From JABMQF01 sp964563755 (GTDB lineage Archaea > Nanobdellota > Nanobdellia > Woesearchaeales > UBA11576), in contig CAZLYC010000006.1 of assembly GCA_964563755.1 (NCBI GenBank), positions 35,887 through 99,886 of the forward strand: a stretch of DNA of 64,000 nt. The letters run 5' to 3'. The notes beneath the pieces are model-generated. The model saw only the letters and a list, made by a program, of their open reading frames with translations. It was not told where the DNA came from and did no database searches. This document shows, piece after piece, positions 6,985 through 15,520 of the stretch (positions within the stretch are counted from its first letter, which is position 1; the number at the start of each line of letters is the position of its first letter). The translations under genes and the position numbers were made by a program.

Positions 6985-9936
6985 TTGGAAGTTACACCGC
7001 CACCTTTACCTAAGAACCGGACTCAATCAGCAGTAGATGATTCTTCATCAGATGATGATGTGACCAAGAAAAGGAAGTTGGATGAGCTTATGCAGCAGAT
7101 TGAGATAAGCAAGGCAAAGTCTGCTTATCACGATTCTCCACAGACAAACGAACCTGAGATAGATGCTTCTGCTGTAAGCATGGTTGAGCAGGAAAATCCT
7201 GTAGCGTACCCTTCAGAACAGGGTAACGCTCAATTTGTTCCGCAGGAAGAGCCTGTCGAACAGAAACAAGAAGCGCAAGAAGAAGGCCAGTATATTTCAA
7301 AGGATGATATAGATTCTATTTTCAGCAATCAGATGCCCAATCCAGGGATTGCCGCGGCGATTCAAGAAGAGGTCGACCCGCAGAAAAGGGACACTGTCAA
7401 CATGGGACATGTCCAGCAAGATACTACACCAGTAGTTTATCATCAGCCGCCAGCTCCAAGGGATACTGTCAACATGAATCAGGTTCAACAGAAATTGGAT
7501 AGGTCTGCTGATTATGCAGGGCAGACTCCAAGAGATACAGTGAAGATGGCTTACTCATTTCCGCAGGAAGAATCTTCTGTCAGCGGAGTGTCTCATGCTA
7601 ACATTCGATTAGCGGATTCTGACTCTCAGGGTTTTAATGCGAACACGCAAGTGGTAGCGCGCACCAGAACACGCAAAGTCGGAAATCTGACTTTGACTGT
7701 CGGCGTTCAGAAAGACCAGGGGCAGAGGAAATATGATGAGGACAACCATCTTGTGTCTCTCGAGAATCTCATTTTCGCTGTAGCGGATGGTGTCGGTGGT
7801 CATCTGAGGGGAGACGAAGCGAGCAAAGCTGCAGTAGATATCATGAAGAATTTCTATCATGAGAAGGTCATAATCAATGAGAAGAAATCCAAGAAGGAAC
7901 GCAGAGGGACGATCAGCATACTTGATGATGCTACTGAAACCTGCCACGAAGTAATCCTTGGGAAGAATGGGCTGAAGAAAGGTGAGAAAGTCCAAAGCAG
8001 CAGCTATGATATGATGGGGACAACACTGACAACTCTTGCAGTTTCTGGCAATAAGGCATACATAGCTCACGTCGGTGATTCGAGAATCTACAGGTTCAGG
8101 AGGAATCCGAAGACCAAGAAACTCGAGGGCGAGCAGCTTACTGAGGATCATGATGCTCTTACACAGAGCCTGAAACTCGCGAAGGATGAGACCGAGAAGC
8201 AGGACTCTTTCGCTTACTGGAAGAACAAGAACGTGCTCACCCAGGCAGTCGGCATGCCGCATGACGCTGGCAGGCTCGAGGTCTGCAAGAGGACTGAGAA
8301 GATAAAGGACAAGGACATATACCTGCTTTGCAGCGACGGGCTTACAAAACCATTCACAAATCATGATGATATGAAGACAGACACAAAGAAGATTGGTGAG
8401 ATAATAGATAAGCACATAGATTCTCCACAAAAGTGCTGCGATGCGCTTGTCAGTGCGGCACTTGAAGGCGGAAGCGATGATAACATAACTGCGATGATAG
8501 TCTCTTTTGAGAATAAAGGTTTTGATTACACAAAGATACTAAAACCTGTGGCTGCTGCAGCGACACTCACAGCATTCGTGGCGACAGTCGCGACAGGCGG
8601 ATATTTAACATATGATTGGCTGTCAAACAGGAAGAGCGCAGAGGTTGCAAAACCAACGACTGCTGCTGTGCAGGTTGTCGAGAAGAAAGAAGATATAGAG
8701 CTTGCCAGGCTTCCCGCTTATGTGCCTGCACCAGTTCCATTGCCGGAGAAACTTACGCCAGAACCTGTTGTTCCTGCTCCTCAACCAGTTGAAGTGAAGC
8801 CAGAACCCGTGGTTCCGACAGCAGTTGCAGAGCAGGTAGTCACTGCTCCAGCACCAGTTCAGCAGCAAGAGAGTTTAGATGCACTTGAGCAGGCATGCAG
8901 AGATACTGCTCATGAAAGATTTGTCAAGATAATCAAGGATAGCAAGCCGAGGTCTAAAGTAAGGAAGTACAATCTGCTGCCTGACAGCTCAGGAACTCCT
9001 TCAGACCAGTGGGCAATAAACGCTGGAACGTACGAAGCCAACAAGAACGCGAAGCATCCTTGGAAAGGCGGCAAGGCTACAAAAGCGCAGCGTGAGCGTG
9101 CGAAAAAGTACATACTCGATCACACAGGAAATCCTGTTATGTTCTTGACCCTGAACAGGGCAAGTGAGTTCACAATACGGGACATAAACCCAAGACGTGT
9201 CGATGCAGGTATAGTCCCTGAATGCAGGCCTTATCAGGCTAAGATTACTTCTGAGAAAGGAAGTAACGACCACATTGATGATAGAGTATTGCCTGGTGAA
9301 CTAAGACAAGGCCCGAACTCTGATGATGACAGAACAAGATATGCTGCTGTAACAGATGATGATTCAATTCTGCCTCAGCAGGAATATTCAGCAGTGCAGC
9401 GCACAGTTATAGAGCATCTCTACAAGGAATTCGCTTTCGGGAAGAAGATTAGCGAATCGCAGATGGCAGAAAAAGCAAGTGAATATGGTATACATAAACT
9501 GACTGCCTCTTCTGCAAAGGAAGTCTATCTTAATTTGGCGCTTGCGCGCGATGATGTTGATTATGAACCAGAGATACTGCTTACAGAAGTTGTAGATGAC
9601 AATGAGTTTATGCCTTCTGATGAGTTCGGTCCAGAGCTGCTTTTGGAGGACATCCTCTATGAGCCGGTCAAGGCGATGAGCAGGGATGCAGAAAACTGCT
9701 TGAAGAATGGCCAGTGCGAGCTCGCATTGCCGGAGTACACCGGAGACAGCCAAGAGCAGTGGGCCCTTGCGAAGTCAACCATGGATAAGAGAGTTGCTGA
9801 TTACAAGTCTCAGCAGATGAAGCAGCAGTGGGAAGCATCATGCAAAAACCGAAATCTTGCAGATCAGTGGAAAAATGCGTGCAAGGATAGGGAACAGAGA
9901 TTTTCTCAGCCGACTGAATACAGGCTTGCGGCTTAA
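6985..9936 (+). CDS. Membrane-bound PP2C-family protein phosphatase with large flanking regions
   Basis: About 980 residues. The N-terminal ~230 are low complexity and contain three short repeats, KRDTVNM, PRDTVNM and PRDTVKM (7386-7545). A PP2C (PPM) Ser/Thr phosphatase domain follows (about 7670-8510). Its metal-site motifs are present: KYDEDN, FAVADGVGGH, MMGTTLTTL, HVGDSRIYRF, LLCSDGL and GGSDDNIT. A transmembrane helix (about 8550-8625) is followed by a Pro/Val/Glu-rich linker and a C-terminal region of no family I recognise. The phosphatase should be cytoplasmic and the C-terminal half outside. The likely partner is the Ser/Thr kinase at 52.5 kb. The start is uncertain: TTG at 6967 lies at or before the TSS expected from the TATA at 6945-6952, so the TTG at 6985, preceded by AAGGGGA, is preferred. 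The 3' end overlaps the convergent TrmB gene by four bases. Confidence 0.85.
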   Translation: MEVTPPPLPKNRTQSAVDDSSSDDDVTKKRKLDELMQQIEISKAKSAYHDSPQTNEPEIDASAVSMVEQENPVAYPSEQGNAQFVPQEEPVEQKQEAQEEGQYISKDDIDSIFSNQMPNPGIAAAIQEEVDPQKRDTVNMGHVQQDTTPVVYHQPPAPRDTVNMNQVQQKLDRSADYAGQTPRDTVKMAYSFPQEESSVSGVSHANIRLADSDSQGFNANTQVVARTRTRKVGNLTLTVGVQKDQGQRKYDEDNHLVSLENLIFAVADGVGGHLRGDEASKAAVDIMKNFYHEKVIINEKKSKKERRGTISILDDATETCHEVILGKNGLKKGEKVQSSSYDMMGTTLTTLAVSGNKAYIAHVGDSRIYRFRRNPKTKKLEGEQLTEDHDALTQSLKLAKDETEKQDSFAYWKNKNVLTQAVGMPHDAGRLEVCKRTEKIKDKDIYLLCSDGLTKPFTNHDDMKTDTKKIGEIIDKHIDSPQKCCDALVSAALEGGSDDNITAMIVSFENKGFDYTKILKPVAAAATLTAFVATVATGGYLTYDWLSNRKSAEVAKPTTAAVQVVEKKEDIELARLPAYVPAPVPLPEKLTPEPVVPAPQPVEVKPEPVVPTAVAEQVVTAPAPVQQQESLDALEQACRDTAHERFVKIIKDSKPRSKVRKYNLLPDSSGTPSDQWAINAGTYEANKNAKHPWKGGKATKAQRERAKKYILDHTGNPVMFLTLNRASEFTIRDINPRRVDAGIVPECRPYQAKITSEKGSNDHIDDRVLPGELRQGPNSDDDRTRYAAVTDDDSILPQQEYSAVQRTVIEHLYKEFAFGKKISESQMAEKASEYGIHKLTASSAKEVYLNLALARDDVDYEPEILLTEVVDDNEFMPSDEFGPELLLEDILYEPVKAMSRDAENCLKNGQCELALPEYTGDSQEQWALAKSTMDKRVADYKSQQMKQQWEASCKNRNLADQWKNACKDREQRFSQPTEYRLAA

Positions 9937-10634
9937 GATTGTTTGACTTGTTTAGATATATTCCAGAAAAACTGGAAATATTTCCTGAATGTTTCTGCGA
10001 AAGAAGGGTCAACGATTTCTATCAGCACAATCTCTTTCTGTTTTGAGAAAAGGTAGACTTTATTGGAGAACGTCAGGAAAGCTGTTTCGAAAACAGTGCC
10101 TTTGGGCAGGTATCTGATCTCTTTAGGCCTGAATTCTTCGTTTTTGTATTCTTCTGTCTGTATCATCTTCCAGTTTAGCTGGTTGAGTTTTGGTATGTAT
10201 TGATACTTCGATTCTCCCATCTGGTCTATTAGATATCCTCCTCTGCCCATGAGGAAAAGTTCGCTTTTCTCTCTCAATGCAGAGGTGACTAGATGCTGTA
10301 TTGCTTTAATGCCGAACAGTATGTTGACTTCGAGCTTGTCTGACTCTTTTCTTTTGAGGTCTGGAACTATCTTCTTGAAATTAAGATACTTATCATAAGC
10401 CTCTTTAGCTATCAATGATGCGTCGATTATAGAGTATATCTCGGTGTTCTGAACATGTTTCTTGGATACCCACCCTTTCTTAAAAAGGCTGTTAAGGACG
10501 TCATAAACTGTCCTTCTCTCAATGTTAAGCTCGGATGCTATACTTGGAGCTGACAGTTCGCCCCTTTCTGCAAGAAGGGAGTATATTCTGGCTTCTTTAT
10601 CGGTAAAGCCTATATCCATCATTTCTTTAATCAT
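9933..10634 (-). CDS. TrmB-family transcriptional regulator
   Basis: 233 residues. Residues 1-70 form a winged helix typical of TrmB proteins (GFTDKEARIYSLLAERG, then SAPSIASELNIERRTVYDVLNSL). A short coiled linker and a C-terminal sensor-like domain follow. TrmB proteins are archaeal regulators that often respond to sugars; the short C-terminal half here lacks an obvious sugar-binding domain, so the ligand is unknown. The ATG at 10634 abuts a perfect 7+7 palindrome and lies about 25 bases from the TATA, so the mRNA is probably leaderless and the gene probably autoregulated. It diverges from a methyltransferase gene that may be its target. Confidence 0.85.
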   Translation of the reverse strand: MIKEMMDIGFTDKEARIYSLLAERGELSAPSIASELNIERRTVYDVLNSLFKKGWVSKKHVQNTEIYSIIDASLIAKEAYDKYLNFKKIVPDLKRKESDKLEVNILFGIKAIQHLVTSALREKSELFLMGRGGYLIDQMGESKYQYIPKLNQLNWKMIQTEEYKNEEFRPKEIRYLPKGTVFETAFLTFSNKVYLFSKQKEIVLIEIVDPSFAETFRKYFQFFWNISKQVKQS

Positions 10635-10667
10635 GTGGTGAATAAATCACCACTTAAATATAAATTT
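10635..10667. promoter_or_regulatory. Shared divergent promoter with palindromic operator
   Basis: A perfect inverted repeat GTGGTGA-N5-TCACCAC (10635-10653) ends against the TrmB start codon. It is followed by an AT core TTAAATATAAATTT (10654-10667) readable as TATA in both directions: about 25 bases from the TrmB ATG and about 30 from the methyltransferase ATG at 10689. Repressor binding would cover the TrmB initiation site and the upstream BRE side for the + gene. Confidence 0.65.
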
Positions 10668-10688
10668 TTCGTTTGCTGAATTTTTGCA

Positions 10689-11393
10689 ATGCGCTTCGAA
10701 AGAAGGATAGCGGAACTGTACGATGAAGTTGTGAGGGCAGGATATCATAACAATGCTAAGTACGTCTCTGCACTGCTAAAGATCATTCAACCAGGTTCTT
10801 CAGTACTTGAACTTGGATGCGGTACTGGTGAAATACTAATACCTCTTGCTGAAAATGGGATTGCATGCGAAGGAGTGGATAGTTCAAAGGAAATGATTGA
10901 GAAACTAAGAAAAAAGAACAAAAAAATACCTGTTTACTTAGAGGATATCAGAACGCACGTCCCGAATAAAGAATATGATTATGTGATTTCCTGTTCTGGA
11001 CCGTTCTCAATAAAAGAAGAGTATAATGGTAAACTGGAGCTCGAATCATATTTACTAAAGACAGATGAAGTATTAGAATGTCTGAAGAAGTACTCTGACT
11101 CGAGTAAAGAAGGCATTCTCGTTAACAAGGGAAACAGTAAAGATGGCACAAAAATCATCCTTCCGGGAGGAAACAGATATGTGCATAGAGAGATAAGGGA
11201 AAGAGACCTGATGATAATGGTGCATATTTTATTTGAGAAGAATAACAAAATTTCTGAGATTACACACCTAAAAAGAAGATACGACCTTGATTTAGTAACA
11301 GCACATCATCGTTCAGCACATTATCGTTTAGTACATCATCGTTCAGCACATTATCATTCAAAAGAAAACCCATTTTATCTTATGTATAGTTAA
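10689..11393 (+). CDS. Class I SAM-dependent methyltransferase
   Basis: 234 residues with the SAM-binding glycine motif I (SVLELGCGTGEIL, about residues 38-50), an acidic residue in motif II (CEGVDSSKEMIEKL) and motif III-IV (YDYVISCSGPFSI). The substrate cannot be told; small-molecule methyltransferases of this type are common. The last 25 residues are abnormal: HHRSA/HYRLV/HHRSA/HYHSK, encoded by four copies of a 15-nt DNA repeat, which looks like a recent tandem expansion appended to the fold. The gene is divergent from the TrmB regulator and probably under its control, with a near-leaderless start. Confidence 0.8.
   Translation: MRFERRIAELYDEVVRAGYHNNAKYVSALLKIIQPGSSVLELGCGTGEILIPLAENGIACEGVDSSKEMIEKLRKKNKKIPVYLEDIRTHVPNKEYDYVISCSGPFSIKEEYNGKLELESYLLKTDEVLECLKKYSDSSKEGILVNKGNSKDGTKIILPGGNRYVHREIRERDLMIMVHILFEKNNKISEITHLKRRYDLDLVTAHHRSAHYRLVHHRSAHYHSKENPFYLMYS
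11303..11362 (+). repeat. Four 15-nt tandem repeats inside methyltransferase C-terminus
   Basis: Units ACATCATCGTTCAGC, ACATTATCGTTTAGT, ACATCATCGTTCAGC and ACATTATCATTCAAA form a 60-bp array. Units 1 and 3 are identical. Being a multiple of three, copy-number change would keep the frame and add or remove five-residue His/Arg blocks. Confidence 0.85.
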
Positions 11394-11424
11394 AATAATA
11401 AATAAAAAAAATTAAGATTTATTT

Positions 11425-11997
11425 TTAATGCGCGAGCCTTAGGTTAGCACGCTGGCTTGGCCTTATCTTCTCTGCGCCTTTTCCTTTGCGGTAGAGTCCT
11501 CTTGATCTCTTTCCAGACGATGTCAGTCCTCTGTTCACTCTGCCTTTCTGGTCTACCATGAAGCTGAGCTGCTTGTCTGCGATTATCTGAGGATGGTCTC
11601 TGTCTACCAGTATGACCTCGAACCAGTAATAGATACCGTCTCGTGCCAGCCAGTATGAATTGAGAACTTCGCAATTAGGGTATCCGCTGTTCGCCCTCTG
11701 CTCTGCAACTGTCTGGTATGCAAGGTTAAGAATCTTGAGTCGTCTCATGGCCTTGCTTCGTCTTCCGCCTTTGAATTTCTGTCTCAGGCGTCCTCCTCTT
11801 TCGACTCTCTGCCTTACGACGAATATGCCGGGCTTCGCCCTGTATCCTAGCGACCTTGCCCTGTCCATTCTTGTAGGTCTTTCAATCTTTACAGTGGCTG
11901 GTCCTTGTCTCCATTCGATGAGTCTTGCTCGCCAAATCTCTGGCATCTTATTTGAGGGCTTGTTCCATGCCTCTCTTACGTATTTTAGGTATCCCAT
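11425..11997 (-). CDS. rpl15e: 50S ribosomal protein L15e
   Basis: 190 residues matching the archaeal/eukaryotic L15e family over its whole usual length: MGYLKYVREAWNKP at the start, the basic core PGIFVVRQRVERGGR and GRRSKAMRRLKILN, the YYWFEVILVDRDHP segment, and RGLTSSGKRSRGLYRKGKG near the end. It is a large-subunit rRNA-binding protein. The gene is alone on this strand; a TATA (TTTATAAAT) near 12080 gives a leader of roughly 55-60 nt with GGAGG before the ATG. Its 3' end faces the methyltransferase. Confidence 0.95.
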   Translation of the reverse strand: MGYLKYVREAWNKPSNKMPEIWRARLIEWRQGPATVKIERPTRMDRARSLGYRAKPGIFVVRQRVERGGRLRQKFKGGRRSKAMRRLKILNLAYQTVAEQRANSGYPNCEVLNSYWLARDGIYYWFEVILVDRDHPQIIADKQLSFMVDQKGRVNRGLTSSGKRSRGLYRKGKGAEKIRPSQRANLRLAH

Positions 11998-12160
11998 CTT
12001 AGGCCTCCGTTATTGTTCTCTTGGCCAAATTCAGGCAAGCCATCGCCCACATCTTTGGCACATTGGTGAAAAAAGAGGTTATTTATAAAGGTGTTGGAAC
12101 AAAGTTTTTAAATCAAAACCATCTCAAACCAGTCATTATGACTTTTAACGAGGGTTTTCT

Positions 12161-13636
12161 TTGACAGAGAAAAAGAATCTTGCGGTGATAGCCTCTAGGC
12201 TGAAATGTGTTGATGCTGTCAGTGTTGAGGCTGAACGCTGGATTGACAAGTATGCGAAGCTGAATTACAATGTACACTTGCTGGCAGGTAAATTTGGTGA
12301 ACCTGTGTCCATGCCTCACTTCGAGCTGCCTGAGATGAATTATGAGAATCCTGAAGTGAGAGGAATCAAGCGCATAATATTCGGGGCAAAGCTTGATAAG
12401 GAAGGCAGGAAAGCAGCAATCATACTTCTTAACAATCTTATTAACAGGATAAAGGGTCCTCTCAAGAATTATCTGGTAAAGAACCACATAAGTGTCCTTA
12501 GCATAGAGGATGCCCTTCTATCACAGAAGAATCTTCCTCTTGCGCTCGCAGTTTCGCAGATAGTCAATGAGTTGAGGCTGCCAACGATAAGCAGGTATCA
12601 TTATCTTCCGTGGGACACGACATATTTCACCAAGTTCGATAACCTGCCAAAAGTACTTTCAGTCATCCCTCCTGTAGGTAAGAATATTGTGCATGTGACG
12701 AACAACAGCGCTTCTAAGGCTATGCTTTCTGAGAAGAAGAACATCATATCAAGAGTCATACCTAACACAGTGGACCTTGACAAGGTAAGGAAGTTCGATG
12801 ATTACAACAGCGATTTCAGGAAGGAGCTTGGCATAAAGGATGACCAGCTGATATTCCTTCAGCCTACAAGGGTCAAGAGGAACAAGTCAGTCGAGCGCTC
12901 AATAAAGCTTGTCGCTGAGATAAACGACATAATGAAAAAAGACAATGTCCTGATACTCACCGGCTCTCCTGTGTACTCAAGGGGGAACTATTTTGAGGAG
13001 ATAGTGAGAAGGATAAACAAGCAGAACGTGAAGGTCATATTCGCGAATGACCGCATATTCCTTGACAGGCACCAGAATCCAAACAAGAAGTTCTATTCCA
13101 TACATGATGCATATGTCCATGCGGACATCGTTCTCTATCCGAACACAAGCAACGCGTTCGGGAATCCTATAATCGAGGCTGCAGCCTACAAGAAGCCGGT
13201 GATAGTCAATAATTTCCCTAACCTCAAGGATTTCATGGACAAGGGGTTCAAGTTCGTCGTAATGGACCAGAAAGTCGATGCCGGGCTTGTCTCTGATACT
13301 TACGAGCTTCTTGTGAATAAACAGAAGATGGATGATATGGTAAACAATAATTTTGAGCTTGTCAAGAAGCATTACTCATCAGAGGTGCTTGATGACGCAT
13401 TGATGCCGATACTGAACGAGATTGATGTCGAAGAGCAGCCAAGACAGAACATATTCACTAAAGTCACCGGGCTTATCTGGCATAAGAGCAGCCATCCCGT
13501 GCCTCAGAAGGAAGTGCGTAAGACTGTTCAGGTGAATATCCAGATCAAGCACGTGAAAAAAAGCAGCAAAGGTAACGGCTTGATGAACAAGAAAGGCGGC
13601 TACAAGGAGCCTATGAAAGATGAGCAGAAGAAATGA
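12161..13636 (+). CDS. Glycosyltransferase family 4-like protein
   Basis: 491 residues starting at TTG, supported by GAGGG about eight bases upstream and TTTTTAAATC near 12105 as TATA. The C-terminal Rossmann half carries the GT-B signature: LIFLQPTRVKRNKSVERSIKL, LILTGSP and AYVHADIVLYPNTSNAFGNP followed by IIEAAAYKKPVIV with the nucleotide-sugar-binding Glu. The N-terminal half (acceptor side) is diverged. The last 60 residues are a basic low-complexity tail (HVKKSSKGNG, EPMKDEQKK). It probably transfers a sugar to a lipid or surface glycan; donor and acceptor are unknown. The stop lies 17 bases inside the next gene, so the two are co-transcribed. Confidence 0.8.
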   Translation: MTEKKNLAVIASRLKCVDAVSVEAERWIDKYAKLNYNVHLLAGKFGEPVSMPHFELPEMNYENPEVRGIKRIIFGAKLDKEGRKAAIILLNNLINRIKGPLKNYLVKNHISVLSIEDALLSQKNLPLALAVSQIVNELRLPTISRYHYLPWDTTYFTKFDNLPKVLSVIPPVGKNIVHVTNNSASKAMLSEKKNIISRVIPNTVDLDKVRKFDDYNSDFRKELGIKDDQLIFLQPTRVKRNKSVERSIKLVAEINDIMKKDNVLILTGSPVYSRGNYFEEIVRRINKQNVKVIFANDRIFLDRHQNPNKKFYSIHDAYVHADIVLYPNTSNAFGNPIIEAAAYKKPVIVNNFPNLKDFMDKGFKFVVMDQKVDAGLVSDTYELLVNKQKMDDMVNNNFELVKKHYSSEVLDDALMPILNEIDVEEQPRQNIFTKVTGLIWHKSSHPVPQKEVRKTVQVNIQIKHVKKSSKGNGLMNKKGGYKEPMKDEQKK

Positions 13637-14282
13637 TTCGACAGATGAAGAGGATATCGACAGTTCAATCCCTCAGCTGGCTGTCGAGAAGGATGTAATA
13701 TACGAAGTGCCAAAAGGCTGTCCTATTTGCGCCTCTGATGTGAAAGGCAATGATTTCTACAAGTATTTCTGTGCTCATTGCAATGTATTGTTTGACAGGA
13801 AAGACCTGGTGGGGAAGGGAAAGCGCGGAGTCAGGAGGACAAAGCTGTCCCAAGCAGAAAGGGAACTTCTGGCGAGAAAAAGGAAAGAGCTCAGTGAGAA
13901 GATAGATGATAAGTTCAGGCAGAAGACAGAAGAGGTCATAGAGAGGATTGAAGAGCCTCCGATAGAAGAGCCTGCTGTTGAACCTGAAGAGGAAGAGATT
14001 CCTGAAGGCACAGAAGAACCAGCTGAAGAGACTGAAGCAGAACAGGAAGTTGAAGAGCCTGCCGAGGAAGTGCATGAAGAGAAAAAAGAAGAATATGAAC
14101 TTGAGTCAGAGGACAGGATAATAGCTTCATCACAATCTACAAAGATGCATGCAGGGAACTGTCATTTTATCAGGAAGATACACCCCAATAACAGGCTCTA
14201 TCTTAAGTCTATGGAAGACGGTGAAGAGCAGGGCTATGCTGCCTGCGTATGCTTGAGACGTTTAAAGGCTCTTAAAAGGTAA
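13620..14282 (+). CDS. Zinc-ribbon protein with acidic linker and Ada-like C-terminal domain
   Basis: 220 residues. A CPxC...CAHC zinc ribbon occupies about residues 34-60, followed by a basic helix, then about 50 residues that are almost all Glu/Pro/Ala. The C-terminal 50 residues (IIASSQSTKMHAGNC then HFIRKIHPNNRLYLKS and YAACVCLRR) resemble the Ada metal-binding/ComEA-type motif, in which His and Cys residues bind one zinc. The role is unknown; nucleic-acid contact is plausible from both ends. It overlaps the glycosyltransferase gene by 17 bases. Confidence 0.7.
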   Translation: MSRRNDSTDEEDIDSSIPQLAVEKDVIYEVPKGCPICASDVKGNDFYKYFCAHCNVLFDRKDLVGKGKRGVRRTKLSQAERELLARKRKELSEKIDDKFRQKTEEVIERIEEPPIEEPAVEPEEEEIPEGTEEPAEETEAEQEVEEPAEEVHEEKKEEYELESEDRIIASSQSTKMHAGNCHFIRKIHPNNRLYLKSMEDGEEQGYAACVCLRRLKALKR

Positions 14283-14385
14283 AATACGTATAAACGACCA
14301 AAAAGTCAATTTTCTTACGTTTTCTTGAGTAAAATGAAAAAATTACGTGAAATAGTTTATTTATTTGAAAAACAGCATATCCTGT

Positions 14386-15414
14386 ATGCAAAACAATAAG
14401 CTAGTCTTGACTCTAGAAGAGCTAAAAAAGGAAGGCAGGCCGCTCTACATATTAGGCCATAAGGGCGTCTGTTATGATTCACTAGGCAGCGCTTTCGGCC
14501 TGGCGCATATAGCGAAGCATGTCGGCCTTGAGGCAAAGGTCTGCGGTGAGCATACGCAGGACTGGGGCTATCCGCAGAACAATATACTGTATAACCAGCT
14601 TGAGCTGGAGAGCAAGATACATTCTCCGTCAATCATCACTGAAGAAGATTCTGTCGCTTTCGTGGATGTATATCCAAAAGGTACTAACGGTTATGAGACG
14701 AATGGGAAGCCAGTCATAGTCATCAATCATCACCCGATAGATGACTGTCCAGTATCCCTGGGTGAAACAAAGACGGTTGACATAAGGGAGACAGGCTCTA
14801 CAGTTGGCATGATAACTGATTACATGATGGATCCGGAACTGAACATAGTCGAGCCAGACTCCGCTCTTGCGACATTGATGCTTTACGGCATGCGCGTGGA
14901 CACAAAACGCGGATTGAGGATGACTGAGCTGGACTACAGAGCAGCAGCATACCTTTCTAAGCATGCTGATCTTGATACTGTGCAGAAGATAGAATCCAAG
15001 AGTTATCCTCAGGAGATGCTAAACATCATGAAAGGCATGAACGAGAAAGAAGTCGGTAAGTATCGTATCGCTGTCGTTAAAGTTCCTAAGCCAGGTATGG
15101 TCCCGCAGCTTGCGGACGTGCTCAATAGCTTTGAAGGATGCGTTGTGAGCATGATTGTAGCAAAGGTGGAAGAGGCAGGTGAGAGGGATTGGTATGTTTC
15201 AGGCAGGAGCAAGAAGCCTGCATGCAATGTTGGGGATCTCGTCAAGGAACTATTTGGCTCCGGCGGCGGTCATTGGTACTCCGGCGGGGCTTCATTGACG
15301 AGCCGTGATGTGTATTCCCGGTTCAAGGTTGATGAGAACAAGAACTCGTCAGTCCTAAGGCAGGTCATGAACGCGCTTGTCAAGAGACTGAAAGTGCTGT
15401 CGAACGAGAAATAA
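14386..15414 (+). CDS. DHH/DHHA1-type phosphoesterase with altered metal motifs
   Basis: About 342 residues with the two-domain layout of NrnA/RecJ-like phosphoesterases. Motif I region is ILGHKGVCYDSLGSA, motif II SVAFVDVYP, motif III VINHHPID, motif IV RVDTKRG, and the DHHA1 substrate motif is FGSGGGHWYSGGAS. Such enzymes cleave oligonucleotides, cyclic dinucleotides or phosphoadenosine phosphate. Two metal-site positions differ from the family norm: DHH has become NHH, and the first Asp of motif I is replaced, so activity may be altered. ATG at 14386 is chosen because the TATA (TTTATTTA, about 14356) then gives a leaderless mRNA; the upstream TTG at 14365 overlaps the promoter. Confidence 0.75.
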   Translation: MQNNKLVLTLEELKKEGRPLYILGHKGVCYDSLGSAFGLAHIAKHVGLEAKVCGEHTQDWGYPQNNILYNQLELESKIHSPSIITEEDSVAFVDVYPKGTNGYETNGKPVIVINHHPIDDCPVSLGETKTVDIRETGSTVGMITDYMMDPELNIVEPDSALATLMLYGMRVDTKRGLRMTELDYRAAAYLSKHADLDTVQKIESKSYPQEMLNIMKGMNEKEVGKYRIAVVKVPKPGMVPQLADVLNSFEGCVVSMIVAKVEEAGERDWYVSGRSKKPACNVGDLVKELFGSGGGHWYSGGASLTSRDVYSRFKVDENKNSSVLRQVMNALVKRLKVLSNEK

Positions 15415-15419
15415 AAAAA

Positions 15420-15515
15420 GAAAAGCCGCCAAGCGAGCGTCAGATAACCTCTCTGTTTGTATTGCAGTTCAGCAACCGAATACAAGAACATAATCAGCAG
15501 CGAGCGCGGCTTTTC
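15420..15515 (+). repeat. Type B hairpin element B5
   Basis: Perfect 10-bp stem GAAAAGCCGC/GCGGCTTTTC, 3-nt bulge CAA on the 5' strand, then GCGAGC boxes on both sides. The loop contains TGCAGTTCAGCA. It starts six bases after the DHH gene, in its sense orientation, and is followed back to back by A4 on the other strand. Confidence 0.85.
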
Positions 15516-15520
15516 TCAAT

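Noticed and set aside
11303..11362. CRISPR array
   Set aside because: Four contiguous 15-nt units with no spacers, inside a coding frame. No CRISPR array or cas gene is seen in the window.
12031..12067. Short minus-strand uORF encoding MCQRCGRWLA in the L15e leader
   Set aside because: Only ten codons, no ribosome site, and a CxxC can arise by chance; no conservation can be tested here.
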